Of a DNA stretch of 64,000 nucleotides, positions 44,730-55,405 are shown piece by piece (the stretch's first letter is position 1; every line of letters starts with the position of its first letter). This DNA comes from Ilex aquifolium. Its lineage: Eukaryota > Streptophyta > Magnoliopsida > Aquifoliales > Aquifoliaceae. Position numbers and translations under genes: made by a program. The stretch is from positions 23,446,270 through 23,510,269 of the forward strand of contig OX637398.1 in NCBI GenBank assembly GCA_951799425.1, in the 5' to 3' direction. The notes below the pieces were generated by a model, which saw only the letters and a list, made by a program, of their open reading frames with translations, was not told the DNA's origin and ran no database searches.

Positions 44730-46200
44730 ACTAGGTGTGGATGAGTGGTGAAGAGATAGACACATTAGATGAGGATTTAGAGGCTTCAAAAGTGAAAGAA
44801 ATCAAGAAAACATAGTGGTACTGGTACCAAAACATTTGGTACAAGTACCCAAGTGGTTTGAAGCTACTGGAATATTGGTACCGGTACCCACACCATTTGA
44901 TACTGGTACCTAGGTATTTTCCATATTTTACCATGATCCACTTCAAATCTTAGAAAGTGAAAAACGTGAACGTTGTAGATCTGTATGTCCTCTATCTTGT
45001 GTCAAAATTTCAGCTCAATCGGACGGTGGGATAAAAAGTTATGACAAATATATTAAAACTAGTCTGAGCTGTCATTAAAAATGCAAAAAACTTGGATATC
45101 GGTACCCAAGTGTCAGGGTACTGGTACTCCAGTTAAAAAAATTAGAAAAACTAGGGTTAAATTCGGGATTTCACCAAAAATAACTCACACTTTCCACTAG
45201 ATCTATATATATCTCTCTTTCAGGAGTTTTGAGGGGGAAGTAAGGTTAGAGAGGGAGGCTACCTAAGCTTAGGAGTAATGTAGAGAGAGAAGGCTAAGGT
45301 TTTTGCTTTTCCTTCACCATTTTCATTCTTGTAAGCTTTAATCTACGTGTAATCTTTCTTTCTAGCACATTAATCTCATTTATTTCAAGTTGTATTGAGT
45401 TTAACTAGGGTTTACAAGTTCTATTGCTTGTATTTGAGTATTTTCTCTTTAAGCTTTATATTTTGTGAATGAATGCTATTTTTTTTATAGTTTAAAATTT
45501 TTCCTACACTAATACAAGTTCATGTTTGATTTCATTACCAAGTTTTTCTCTTTCATGTTTTTCTTGCCTTTATTATGAGTAGCTAAATCTTTAGTTGACT
45601 AATCCAAGAGGGATTTTTTCTTGGGTATGTAAAATCGACTTTCTTTCATTCTTTCTCGTAGTGTAAAGTGTTTGATTTGACTAGGTTGAGTGTTGATGAA
45701 TGTGGTTGTAGACTTTGATACACCGTAAAGTTGTCATGTGGTATGCTTTTGTCCAAGCGACTACATTCATCTCTCGTTTCTTACGAATCAATCAAACACC
45801 TAGGCACCATTGGTTGAATGAAATGAATCAATTTGACATACCCATTGGAATGAACTCTATGGATTAGCCAACCCCCTTTTTACTTGCATATTTCTCAAAA
45901 CACAAATCACCGAACTTCAAATCATAATATTGTCAATTTTTCCCTTTCACAAATCACTTTCGAAAACACTTAATCTTTCTTTCCTTGAGGAGAGGACTTT
46001 GGAGTACCATTCCAAGTAAAACATGACACTATAAGTCTCTCTACGCTTGGGAATCATCTTTGCATAATCACACACGTTTTTATTCATCCACACAATTTTC
46101 CTGCATCTTGTACGAGCTTGAGTGAGAGTGACACTCACCCTTTATTATAAGCCATAAACATAATCAGGTTCGTGTGGGAAACAAGGGAAACAATCAAGCA
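44730..46200 (+). mobile_element. Athila LTR, family C, plus strand (copy C2)
   Basis: It matches C1 and C3 and, in reverse, the LTRs of A1 and A3. Landmarks are TCAGCTCAATCGGACGGTGG at about 45012, CGCTTGGGAATCATCTTTGC, and GAGTGAGAGTGACACTCACC. The family 3' end AATCAAGCA is at 46200. The 5' boundary is vague, so the first part may be lost. No primer site follows, so it is a solo or partial LTR. Confidence 0.75.
44816..45134 (-). repeat. Palindrome cluster (GGTACCGGTACC type, worn) in C2
   Basis: GTACTGGTACC, GTACAAGTACC, GGTACCGGTACC, ATACTGGTACC and, after a gap, GGTACTGGTACTCC. The spacer GAAGCTACTGGAATATT is present. The words are more diverged than in C1, and the second half is separated by about 170 bp. 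Confidence 0.7.
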
Positions 46201-46679
46201 GTCCGCAGCACAGTCTCACTTCTCTTCGTATAGATGCTATCGAGGAGCGTATGATGGGTATACAGAGAGATCAACAGGAGATTAGGAGGATGTTTGATGT
46301 GTCAGACACATGATGCATAACTCTTGATTTATCTCTAATGATAAGGCTGAGACACCTAGAGGGGATGGTGGAGATGGTGGTGAGGCAGCCATTTGAGCTA
46401 TGGGTTTAGAGACTTAGTATTAGGTCATATGTGAGCATGAGAGTTTTATTCATTCATGTCCTGTACTAAAGTACTCTGTTTATTTTTATTTGTTGACTTT
46501 TAGCTTTTTTTAATTTTTTCTTTGTTTAGCTCTATTTTTGTTTGTTGTGATTAGTCTTAGTCTTACTCTTTGATGCTTAATCATATTTAACTTTGAGTTA
46601 TATGCCTTGTTTGTCTCTTACTTAGTCTATGTGCATCATTTAGCTAGTTGCTTTTCATTCCTAATCTTCTTGTTATACT
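46201..46679 (+). other. Unassigned, possibly the tail of an Athila env-position ORF and its 3' region
   Basis: A short open stretch from 46204 reads LRIDAIEERMMGIQRDQQE and stops near 46310. It has a coiled-coil look that recalls the C-terminal part of the env-position ORF of A1 (LDAIKGRLDDF). A T-rich non-coding stretch follows to 46679. The link to Athila is weak. Confidence 0.3.
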
Positions 46680-47700
46680 ATGATTATTATGGGTCTTCAT
46701 TGGATTGACATCTATGGCAAAGAAGATAAGAATGCGTTTGGGGAAGTGGCTTTGGAAGTTTTTGTTGTAACCTAATTTTTTGTGGCATTCTATTATCAAA
46801 AGTAAGTATGGAATCCAGGCCAATGGATGGGACTCCAATGTGCTGAGTAGGGGCTCCATTTGCATCCTTGGAAATTTATTTCACAAGGTTTGGATGAGTT
46901 TAGAAAGTGTATAACAATGAGGGTTGGGAAGGGGGAAATAATACACTTTTGGGAGGATTCTTGGATTGGTGAGTCATCGCTTGATTTAATGTTTCCTAGA
47001 CCTTTTATATTGTCAAGATTTCATAATACTCCAGTAGCTAGGGTTTGTAGTTTATCTTATTTTGTGTGTGTGTGTTCGGGGGGGGGGGGGGGGGTGGAAC
47101 TTTAATTTCTTTTATAATTTAAATGATTAGGATATTTCATTGTTCTTCGCTTATTTCATTGCTTGATTCAATCTCTTTGGTTCTATCAGTTAATAATAGG
47201 CGGTTGTGGTCTCTTGATTTATCCAAAAAATTCTCTTGTAGCTTCTACTTTTAATGTTTGATTGATAACTCTAATGATGCTATTTTTTACCTCATTTATT
47301 GATTTGGAAGGCAAGAGTGCTCATTAAGCTGTAGGGCTTGCTTAGATAATTTCTCATGGTAAGGTTTATACTTGTGATTTGTTGTAGAAGAAAAGGCCTA
47401 ACACTTATATTTCCCCACAATGGTTTGTTTTGTGTAAGCAAAATGTTGACCATTTGTTCTTTCATTATCTTATTGATATTTTCTTGTGGCATTAACTCTT
47501 GAAGGAAGCGGATTTGATATGGGTTACTCCTTGTTATTGTGTTTCTCTCTTGGCAATGCAATTGGATGGTTTTGGAAAAAGGAAAAATGCTTTAACATTA
47601 TGGAACTGTGCGATTTTGGCCATGTTTTGGGTAGTTCGGATAGAGAGGAATACATATAGTATAAAACGTATTGGATAAACAAAAAAAAAAAAGAGGGAAA
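46680..47700 (+). pseudogene. 3' part of an L1-type LINE (RT C-terminus, zf-RVT region, poly-A)
   Basis: Pieces of the plant L1 C-terminal region are found in more than one frame: MRLGKWLWKFLL, FLWHSIIKSKYG, FISQGLDEFRKCI, RVGKGEIIHFWEDSWIGES, WFVLCKQNVDHLFFHYL, and LWNCAILAMFWVVRIERN. The order is that of intact elements. An A-rich tail follows at 47681-47694. At least two frame changes are present, and about 150 residues seem to be missing between this part and 43510-43972. A run of 18 G at 47079-47096 interrupts the reading. Confidence 0.8.
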
Positions 47701-48654
47701 TTTATTGAGTAACTAGAACTTTATCAATGAAATAAAAAAAAAAAAATCAATTAAGATACTAAAAATGTAAGGTTTTACTGTTGCATATGTATCTCAATTC
47801 TAATAAAAGCGGACATATTGGTGCAGTAGATTAAATTCTTTTTGCCTTAGCCGTAAAGAGCTTGGTTTACGGGCATGCCACCAACAATATGATGCGTCTG
47901 CGGTTTGGAGTTGGAACATGCAATATTAAAGGAGTATTTGACACATTTGTCCCTAAGTTTTCCTCTCCCTAAACAATCGTACTTCTTTGTGGTTGTCCTT
48001 TTTGACTGTAACCCAAAAAACGCAAAGGATACCCACCTGCTCATTATCCATAGTTTCTCCCTTATTCTATTTCTCAACCTTAATTCAGGTTCAACTTATA
48101 AATTTTAGTTCCCTCTCCAAAACCTAGGTAGATAAGGGTTTGTTCAAAGTTTTATTGATTAAGTTATACTATAGTGCTAGGGAGGTCGAGTGTTCACAAG
48201 GATCAACAATATCTCAACCCCGGTTGGGCCAAAAGAGGATGAAAATTACCTAGATGATGATAAAGATGGACAAATTGGAGACTCCAGCGGAGATGGTGGT
48301 AGTGGCAAAGATTTTGACGACAGTGGCATCGTGGATGAAATGTAGATTTTGACGGTAGTGGCGGGTTGATTTTGTTGGTTGCCGTCATCGTGGATTGCTC
48401 CTTCTCGCACATCCAATGGAAAAGTTCTATGCAGGAAGGCTTGAATCCCATAATTAAATTATGGATTATGTGTCACCTTTTAAGTGGATGCCCCTAAACT
48501 AATGTTTTACGGGTAATCCATACAGAGTCTAAACTCTAGCTTCCCCGTTCAAGTCATAGTGTCTGTGTAGCCAGTGGGTAGTTGACATGTCAGTAATCCA
48601 TTTAAAAAGAATATAACTGCTGGTACAATTCTAAGCTAACTAAACTGTGGTTTT

Positions 48655-48770
48655 AATTTAATTTTACCTGGCATTAGTTATCTAATTATTTAATTTAACT
48701 TAACCTAGCATTATTTATCTAATTATTTAATTTAACTTAACCTGGCATTAGTTATCTGATTAACTCAAAT
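48655..48770 (+). repeat. 37-bp minisatellite, three copies
   Basis: Units start at 48666, 48703 and 48740 with ACCTGGCATTAGTTATCTAA, followed by TTATTTAATTTAACTTA. Confidence 0.85.
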
Positions 48771-48789
48771 GGTTTAGGGTTAAGAAAAA

Positions 48790-48894
48790 ATGTTAAAGAA
48801 TGAGCCGATCATTGCACGACCACATTATATTGGAGTTCTTCATCTTCAACACCAACGAGCTTTTGACGCTAAACTTGGGCGTCCATCCATCAAG
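48790..48894 (+). other. Short open stretch with possible donor site, unrecognised
   Basis: ATG at 48790 opens 35 codons, beginning MLKNEPIIARPHYIGV and ending in KLGRPSIK, directly before GTGAGC. The peptide is not low-complexity, but I cannot assign it. It could be the first exon of a lost host gene or chance. Confidence 0.2.
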
Positions 48895-49084
48895 GTGAGC
48901 TATTAACATTGTATGAAACTATTATTAACTTGGACATCTATTCATCAAGGTGGAACAATTATTAGGATATTTTTTGTGAGAACTCTTGGATTTAGTTTTT
49001 GTGTTCATCTATGAACAAGATTCACCATGGACATGGACTCTTGGGTTTACTCAATGCAAACTAATAGTCTATTCCATATGTTCT

Positions 49085-50126
49085 TGTAAAATCTGGGTAA
49101 ATTTGAACTTTTTCTTAAAAATGGCAAAATGGTAATTTGTCACTATAATGTGAATTTAAAATACGTATTTATCTAGAGCTCGGATGACGCAACAGACTTC
49201 ACCGTTGGATTCGTATCGCGAAACCGAGTTCCCAGAAAATTTTCGTCGAATTCCGAGATAGTCGGATTTTTCACGTTTTACGAGACAACAGGGTGTCGAG
49301 TGACCTCACAAACGTCCCCACAAATAAAATTTATAAAATTTCCTTATAATTAAATGAAAGTTCAAATAAAAATAATTTGAACTTAAAACGGGATGAAATT
49401 AATCGTTTCGGGGCGAAAACGGACCCGGACAAGGGGCGTGTGGCGCGACGTGCACCAAGCATCAAGGGTCATAAATATCCATAAAAATCTGATTTTCTAG
49501 AAGAATATTCTGTTGAAACCAGTGTGTAAACGTGGAGAGAGGAGAAGAGGAAAAAAAAAAGAAATTTCAAGACTTGTTTCTCAGATTTACGGAGTTTCGC
49601 CGGTCGGAATTCTTCGGGCCAAGAATCAAAGTCGATCTCCTCGACGAGGGCTACGCAACCATACCAAGAACGAAGGATTTCATCGAAGATCCAAATAAGA
49701 TATTTTTGGAAATCAAAAGTTTAGAGTTGTGGTTGGTGTTCTTGAAGGTTCTACCCTTCATTTTACGCTTCAAGAGGTAGGGTTCCCTCCTACTTTGGTT
49801 TATTTCTAACGTATGGTGTCCATAGGGAATGGTTAGGAGTATGAATGGATGTTTATTGGACCTCGGATGGGTCATGTGATTAAATGTTGTTATATGAGTA
49901 TAGATAAATGGACCCGGTGTTGTCAATATTGTAAAATTGCACAGGTTGTGTTTTGGGTAGAGTTCCCCGTACAAAGGAGACTCTACCCGAATTTTTGTTA
50001 AATTATGGATTCTTGTAAATGGGGCATAATGGCGTCATATCGAGTTACACGGTATCCACGGGTATTCCGCTGGTTGATGGGTGATTAACGAGTTGACAAA
50101 GGACCCCCGGTTTTTGGGGCGTCACA
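49085..50126 (+). repeat. 5' LTR of T2, short (1042 bp) and mosaic with family B
   Basis: It begins TGTAAAATCTGGG and ends TTTTTGGGGCGTCACA, as family T should. It is less than half the usual length and has no palindrome cluster. Between about 49895 and 50010 it carries sequence of family B: GATAAATGGACCCGGTGT, AATTGCACAGGTTGTGTT and CCCGTACAAAGGAGACTCTA, which match 56034-56150 and 23308-23400. After this it returns to family T. Confidence 0.85.
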
Positions 50127-50146
50127 GCTTCGGATCAGAGCATAGG
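50127..50146 (+). other. Primer-binding region of T2
   Basis: GCTTCGGATCAGAGCATAGG directly follows the LTR and resembles the initiator-tRNA-Met primer site used by chromoviruses (TGGTATCAGAGC). It is degenerate. Confidence 0.6.
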
Positions 50147-50481
50147 TATACGATTTACCTAGGGCTTGATGAGCTTGGGTCTAGACCATTGCATTCATTG
50201 TGCATTTTATGTTATGTGTTTTAAGTGCTACATGTTATGTGCTATGTGATATGAGAATTATATGCATGGTGAAATGTATATGGAAAGGAAAACACTAGGG
50301 TTAGAAAAACATAACCTTGGGGTTCAGAAAAAGGGATGAACGGGATAGTTCAATGTGTAAATGTCTACTAGTGGTGACATACGCTCTACTAGTGAGACAA
50401 GGAGAGAAATCTCAAAGTTTAAACTTGATCCCTATCTTGGGATACTATGTGAGGCTCTATTGTTATCTTACATGTGTGTAG

Positions 50482-51390
50482 ATGGTAAATCGAGGAAGGG
50501 GACGCCGAGGCGGTGGGCAGAACAACAACCAACCACCACCGGCCTTTGATCAACAAGCCTTCGTGGAGGCTATTAGTGCTGCGGCTGCTACCATTGCACA
50601 AGCTAGTCCAAATGTGGGCCTACGAGGCTCAAGTAACCTCCAGAAGTTTAAGGCACACAAGCCTCTGACTTTTGTGGGAGGGGCGGATCCGATGGTGGCT
50701 GACTATTGGTTTCGAAAAGTCGACAAGATCTTAGGGGCTATGGAAATCACCTCCGATGCCACTAAGATAACGCTAGCTACATTCCAGCTAGAGGGAGAAT
50801 CCTAATTATGGTGGGATTGGGTAAAGGCCTCGAGGAACTTGGAGGCGACGACATAGGGAGAGTTCCAAGAACAAATATTTCCCGGCGTCTATCTGGCAAG
50901 CTAAGGCTCGAGAGTTCCTGGACTTGAGGCAAGGGACTATGACGGTATTAGAATATGTGGCTAAGTTCATGGAATTAGCCCATTTCGCCGACGATTATGT
51001 GGCCACAGACATGGCCAAGGTGAGGAAGTTTGAGGATGACCTGAAATTGTCCATCCAGGGAAAAATTGTGGGCCTCCTCCTGCAAGACTTGGACTCGATG
51101 GTCGAGACATCTATGGCCTTTGAGAGACAGATAGATGACGCACAGAACATCCGGGAAGCGGGTGTTAAAGATAAAAAGAAGGAGGGTCAATCTTTTTCTT
51201 CAAGTTCGGGGAAGAGGCAAAGGACTTTGACTCCACAGGGCCACGACTATGAAGGCCAAGGCCAAGGCCAATCCTCCCAAGGCGGGGGAAATCAGAGGCC
51301 TTCCTACTAGGCAGACCAAAGGACTTGCTATCATTGCAACCAATCGGGGCATATGAAGCGGGATTGTCCTCAGCGGCAGGGATCTCAGAG
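50482..51390 (+). pseudogene. Gag of T2
   Basis: It begins MVNRGRGRRGGGQNNNQPP and continues FKAHKPLTFVGGADPMVADY and ITLATFQLEGES. A second open stretch, at 50924-51310, has LRQGTMTVLEYVAKFMELA and the basic, Gln- and Gly-rich linker. The zinc knuckle CYHCNQSGHMKRDC lies at about 51329-51370. This is the standard Tekay gag layout (Retrotrans_gag followed by a knuckle). It is broken, with a few disruptions. Confidence 0.88.
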
Positions 51391-51418
51391 CTATGGAGCA
51401 TCCTAGTCCCAGCCTTCG

Positions 51419-53760
51419 GTGGGGCATGCACAGACGCACTTTGTTCCTCCCTACCCCACCATAGGCCAGGGGTGCCAGTATCAGTTCCAGGGTGCTGCAC
51501 AGGGCCCTACTACTTCACGTGCAGGGATCTCGCAATTAGGCCAGAGCATGGGTCGAGGTCGAGGACAGGGCTCACAAGCGGGGACTTCAGGGACCCAGGG
51601 GCGTGTCTACGCTATTATGCCTCAGACTGAGCCAGCAGATCAGTCGGTTATTCAGAGTACATTTCTACTCTCTCGCTTATGGGCAATGTTATTATTTGAC
51701 TCTAGTGCATCTCATTTATTTATATCTGCATCATGTGTGAGGGATTTAGGCTTAGAGGTTGATACCTTGGAAGAGCCGTTGTATGTGAATTCACCCCTAG
51801 GAGCTAGGGTGTGGGTTGACCAGATATGTCGGGGTTGTGAGTTAGAGATCTCAGGGGTTCTACTCACCGTGGACCTTAGGGTCCTAAACATGTCGGAGTT
51901 TGATGTCATCCTTGCGATGGACTGGTTGGCAGCACACCGAGTCGTCATTGATTGTGATCAAAAGAGGGTCACTGCCTACACACCGGAGGGTGTTTGTTTC
52001 AAGTTCCAAGGGAAAAAGCATGATGTCTTACCCCAAGCCGTGTATGACTCTCGATGGCACGAGCAGTTGATGGGCTGGCTTACGAGCCTTACCTTGGAGG
52101 ACGAGGCGAGACAGGAGTTGGGTCTACCTCGGGTGGTTTGTGAGTATGAGGATGTTTTTTCGGATGAACTACGGGGATTACCTCCACATAGGGATGTAGA
52201 CTTTACTATTGAGTTGCACCCAGGTACATCGCCCATTTCTATGACTCCGCATAGAATGGCACCTGCAGAGTTGCAAGAACTCAAGGTCCAGTTGCAAGAA
52301 TTAATGGATAATGAGTTCATTAGACCGAGCACCTCACCTTGGGGCGCTCCGGTGTTGTTTGCCAAGAAGAAGGACAAGACCTTTCGGCTATGCATAGACT
52401 ACCGGCAGTTGAATAGGGTTACTATCAAGAATAGATACCCTTTGCCGAGGATTGATGATTTGTTTGATCAGCTGAGAGGGGCGCGGGTCTACTCCAAGAT
52501 AGATCTCTGCACGGGTTACATCAATTAAAGGTTAGGGAGGCAGATATCCCTAAGACGGCGTTTAGGATGCGGTATGGGCATTTCGAGTTTACCATCATGC
52601 CTTTTGGATTGACGAATGCCCCGGCGGCATTCATGGATCTCATGCATAGGGTGTTCCAACCCTACTTAGATCAGTTTGTCGTAGTCTTTGTTGACGACAT
52701 TTTGATCTACTCCAAGTCTGAGGAGGAGCATAAGGGTCACTTGAGGGTTGTTCTCCAGACCTTGAGAGACCATCAGTTGTGCGCCAAGTTCAGCAAGTGT
52801 GAATTTTGGCTTATAGAGGTGAAATTTTTAGGACACGTGGTGTCTGCTTTGGGTGTATCCATGGACCCGGAGAAGGTTGAGGCAGTCATGAATTGGGAGA
52901 GGCCGAAGTCAGTCTTCGAGGTACACAGTTTCTTGGGATTAGTAGGGTACTACTAGAGGTTCACCGAGGACTTCTCTCGATTAGCCGCATCTATGACCAA
53001 GTTAACCCGAAAAGAGGTCAAGTTTGAGTAGAATGATTCGTGTGAGAAGGCATTCCAGGAGTTGAAGAGGAGGCTTACTTCCGCCCCTATTTTGATAGTC
53101 CCAGAAAGGGGACAAAGGTACACAGTGTATTGTGATGCCTCGAATGATGGACTTGGTTGTGTTTTGATGCAATCGGGAAAGGTGGTGGCTTATGGTTCTC
53201 GACAGTTAAAGAATCACGAGCAGAACTATCCTACGCACGACATGGAGTTGGCGACCATAGTCTTTGCCTTGAAGGCTTGGCGCCACTATCTATACGGTGA
53301 GCAGTTCGAGGTGTTTTCGGACCACAAAAGTCTGAAGTACATCTTTACACAGCGGGACCTCAACATGAGGCAACGCAGGTGGATGGAGTATCTGGAGGAC
53401 TATGACTTCACTTTGCATTACCATTCCGGTAAGGCAAATGTGGTGGCTGATGCACTCAGCCGGAAGTCACGGGGAGTCTTGGCTAGTGTGGCTTCCTAGG
53501 AGTGGCAGATGCTCAAGACTGTGGGACAGTTCGGGCTACACTACATGGGTCAGGCTCAGGGCACTTTAGGGAGTTTGGTGGCTACGCTTTCCCTACTAAG
53601 CAGAGTGATCGAGTCTCAGGGGCAGGATACATAGATTTTGTCCATTAGGGACCGAGTACAGTCAGGTACAGGTGACGAGGGCTAGACCATTCATACGGAT
53701 GATAGTCTTCGATTTAGGGGAAGGATTGTGGTTCCCCAGTCTGTGGAGCTGAGATAGGAT
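51419..53760 (+). pseudogene. Pol of T2: protease, RT, RNase H, start of integrase
   Basis: The open stretch 51419-52528 (369 codons) has the protease around [12 protein letters not shown], the linker, and the RT start with [11 protein letters not shown]-type sequence ([20 protein letters not shown]). The RT continues at 52567-52956 with [20 protein letters not shown] and [19 protein letters not shown]. RNase H is at 53062-53499, with [18 protein letters not shown] and [18 protein letters not shown]. The integrase N-terminal part follows. These are Tekay/Del motifs. It is broken, with a few disruptions. Confidence 0.9.
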
Positions 53761-54261
53761 TGTAACACCCCGCATTTTCTTTTATATATATGTATATAGA
53801 TATGTAGTAAATAAAAGTTGTAAAAATTTTGAATATGTGTAATGATGTAAGAATGAACTCTATAGATTGTAATAGTAAGAGAAATGCTAGAGATGCATAT
53901 TGATTTGAGTAGTTTGAGTTTCAAAGACGTTTAAACTTGGAAATGGTGATTAGATGAATTTCTAAATATTTTTAGGTCAAAATAAGGTCTCCATTGAATC
54001 CGGGAGGTCGAAAAACATTGGGAGAGGTGATATGACTTGTATAAGAGGTTAGAAAGGATTCCGGAGTTAAAATACGCTTTAGAGTGAAGTTGGGTAAAAA
54101 GTATCTTGGACACCTTCTAGTATTTTGGCCATAAATTTTTATTCTTAAGTCCAATTGATCTGAAATTTTGACAGTAGATAGTAGACATCTAGGGCTACAA
54201 AAGTGTCTCTAATGAAAATTTTCCAATTCGACCTATAAATGGGTCAAAAATGTGCTAGAAG

Positions 54262-54378
54262 TTCCAGTGAGCAAAACCTTCCGGAAGAACGACAAAAACC
54301 TTCCGGAAGGTCGATAAAAAAAACCTTCCAGTGAGCAAAACCTTCCGGAAGAACGACAAAAACCTTCCGGAAGGTTAG
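54262..54378 (+). repeat. Palindrome cluster (CTTCCGGAAG type) in B2
   Basis: Two copies of a 64-bp unit (54262 and 54326). Each starts TTCCAGTGAGCAAAACC and holds two CCTTCCGGAAGG-type palindromes separated by AACGACAAAAA. It lies about 50 bp upstream of the TATA box, in U3. The central CCGG and the TTCCAGT spacer are the same as in families T and C, but the arms are TT/AA in place of TA/TA. Confidence 0.9.
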
Positions 54379-54426
54379 TGTAAAAATTCAAAAATTTCTG
54401 TTTCGCGAATTCCGGTTCTTCCTCCA

Positions 54427-54435
54427 CTATAAATA
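54427..54435 (+). promoter_or_regulatory. TATA box of B2
   Basis: CTATAAATA lies in CCTCCACTATAAATACAT, followed by a CT-rich leader (GTCTTCTCTTTTGCCC). It places U3 at about the first 670 bp of the family B LTR. Confidence 0.7.
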
Positions 54436-55164
54436 CATAATGTCTTCTCTTTTGCCCTCATTTTCACCACTCCAAACCCTAGAAACATTAGAGAGGAAGG
54501 AAAGAAGAGAAAAACACAAGATTTAGAGAGATTTACACCCTTTGAGAAATCAAAACCCTAGTTCTTCAAGCACACCCATCTTCACCATCTTCACCATTTT
54601 ATTCCATTCCTCACACCACTCTCACCCAAATCTCTTGAAACCCTAGGAGGAGGAAATTAAGAAGAAAAGGAAGGAGAACAAGAAGGTTTTGAAGGTTGGG
54701 TCTTGGATTTATAACTTGGCTTAAAAGGTAGGGGTTTTCTTCCATTCTCTTACATTGAGGTTAGGTTGTATGTATATATGTATGTGTTTGACTCCTAATA
54801 GTATGTATTTGCTATGGGTTCTTTGTCCCTTGGTATTCTTGTAAATTGATGGTGTTTTGAACAAAGTATGGTTGATGAGCCATACAAATTATAGCTCTTG
54901 AGAAAAAATGGATTTTTTCCCTTAATCTTCACTAAAATTGGGTTTCGAAAACTATAGGGCTTTATGTTGGGTATTAAAATGTTATTTTGGAGGATCTCTT
55001 GTATTTTAGTTTAAATTGTATATTGTGTATATTACTTGTGAAAATTGTGGACTTTTAGAATTTGCTTGTAGATTGGAAATTTATGGATATGCTTGCTTTG
55101 TGAGATAAATGTTTGGTATTATAATTTTTGTATGGTAGTTTGGGGGCAACATGAGTTATTTTAG

Positions 55165-55405
55165 ACATATTATCATGGAGTGGATAGACGTCTTCACACC
55201 CCTTGTGGGTATGAACTTATCCTACCACTATTACTCATTAGGTAGACGTCTTCGTACACCGTGCGAGTATGAACTTTCCCCTACCACTCATATTAGGTAG
55301 ATGTCTTTGTACGCCGTTCGGGTATGAACTTTCTCCTACCACTCGTAGTGGATAGACGTCTTCGTACGCCGTTCGGGTATGAACTTTATCCTACCACTAT
55401 TACTT
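55165..55405 (+). repeat. 60-bp minisatellite in B2, four copies
   Basis: Tandem units contain TAGACGTCTTCGTACGCC, GGGTATGAACTTT and CCTACCACT. B1 has two copies at the same place, so copy number varies between LTR copies. Confidence 0.88.

Larger units (their letters stand above)
47701..49084. other. Mostly unassigned, low-copy-looking DNA
   Basis: No transposon protein or LTR was recognised. Points seen are an A-rich LINE end, a 37-bp minisatellite at 48655-48770, an Asp/Gly-rich open stretch at about 48215-48345 on the plus strand (YLDDDKDGQIGDSSGDGGSG) of unknown origin, and a short ATG-initiated open stretch at 48790-48894 followed by GTGAGC, which could be a splice donor. This is the best candidate in the window for old host sequence. 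Confidence 0.35.

Noticed and set aside
48203-48451. Minus-strand 82-codon open stretch
   Set aside because: It is His/Cys-rich from codon bias of the antisense of an Asp/Gly-rich stretch, with no recognisable zinc-finger spacing.
51976-52395. 139-codon minus-strand open stretch
   Set aside because: It is the antisense shadow of the T2 protease-RT region.
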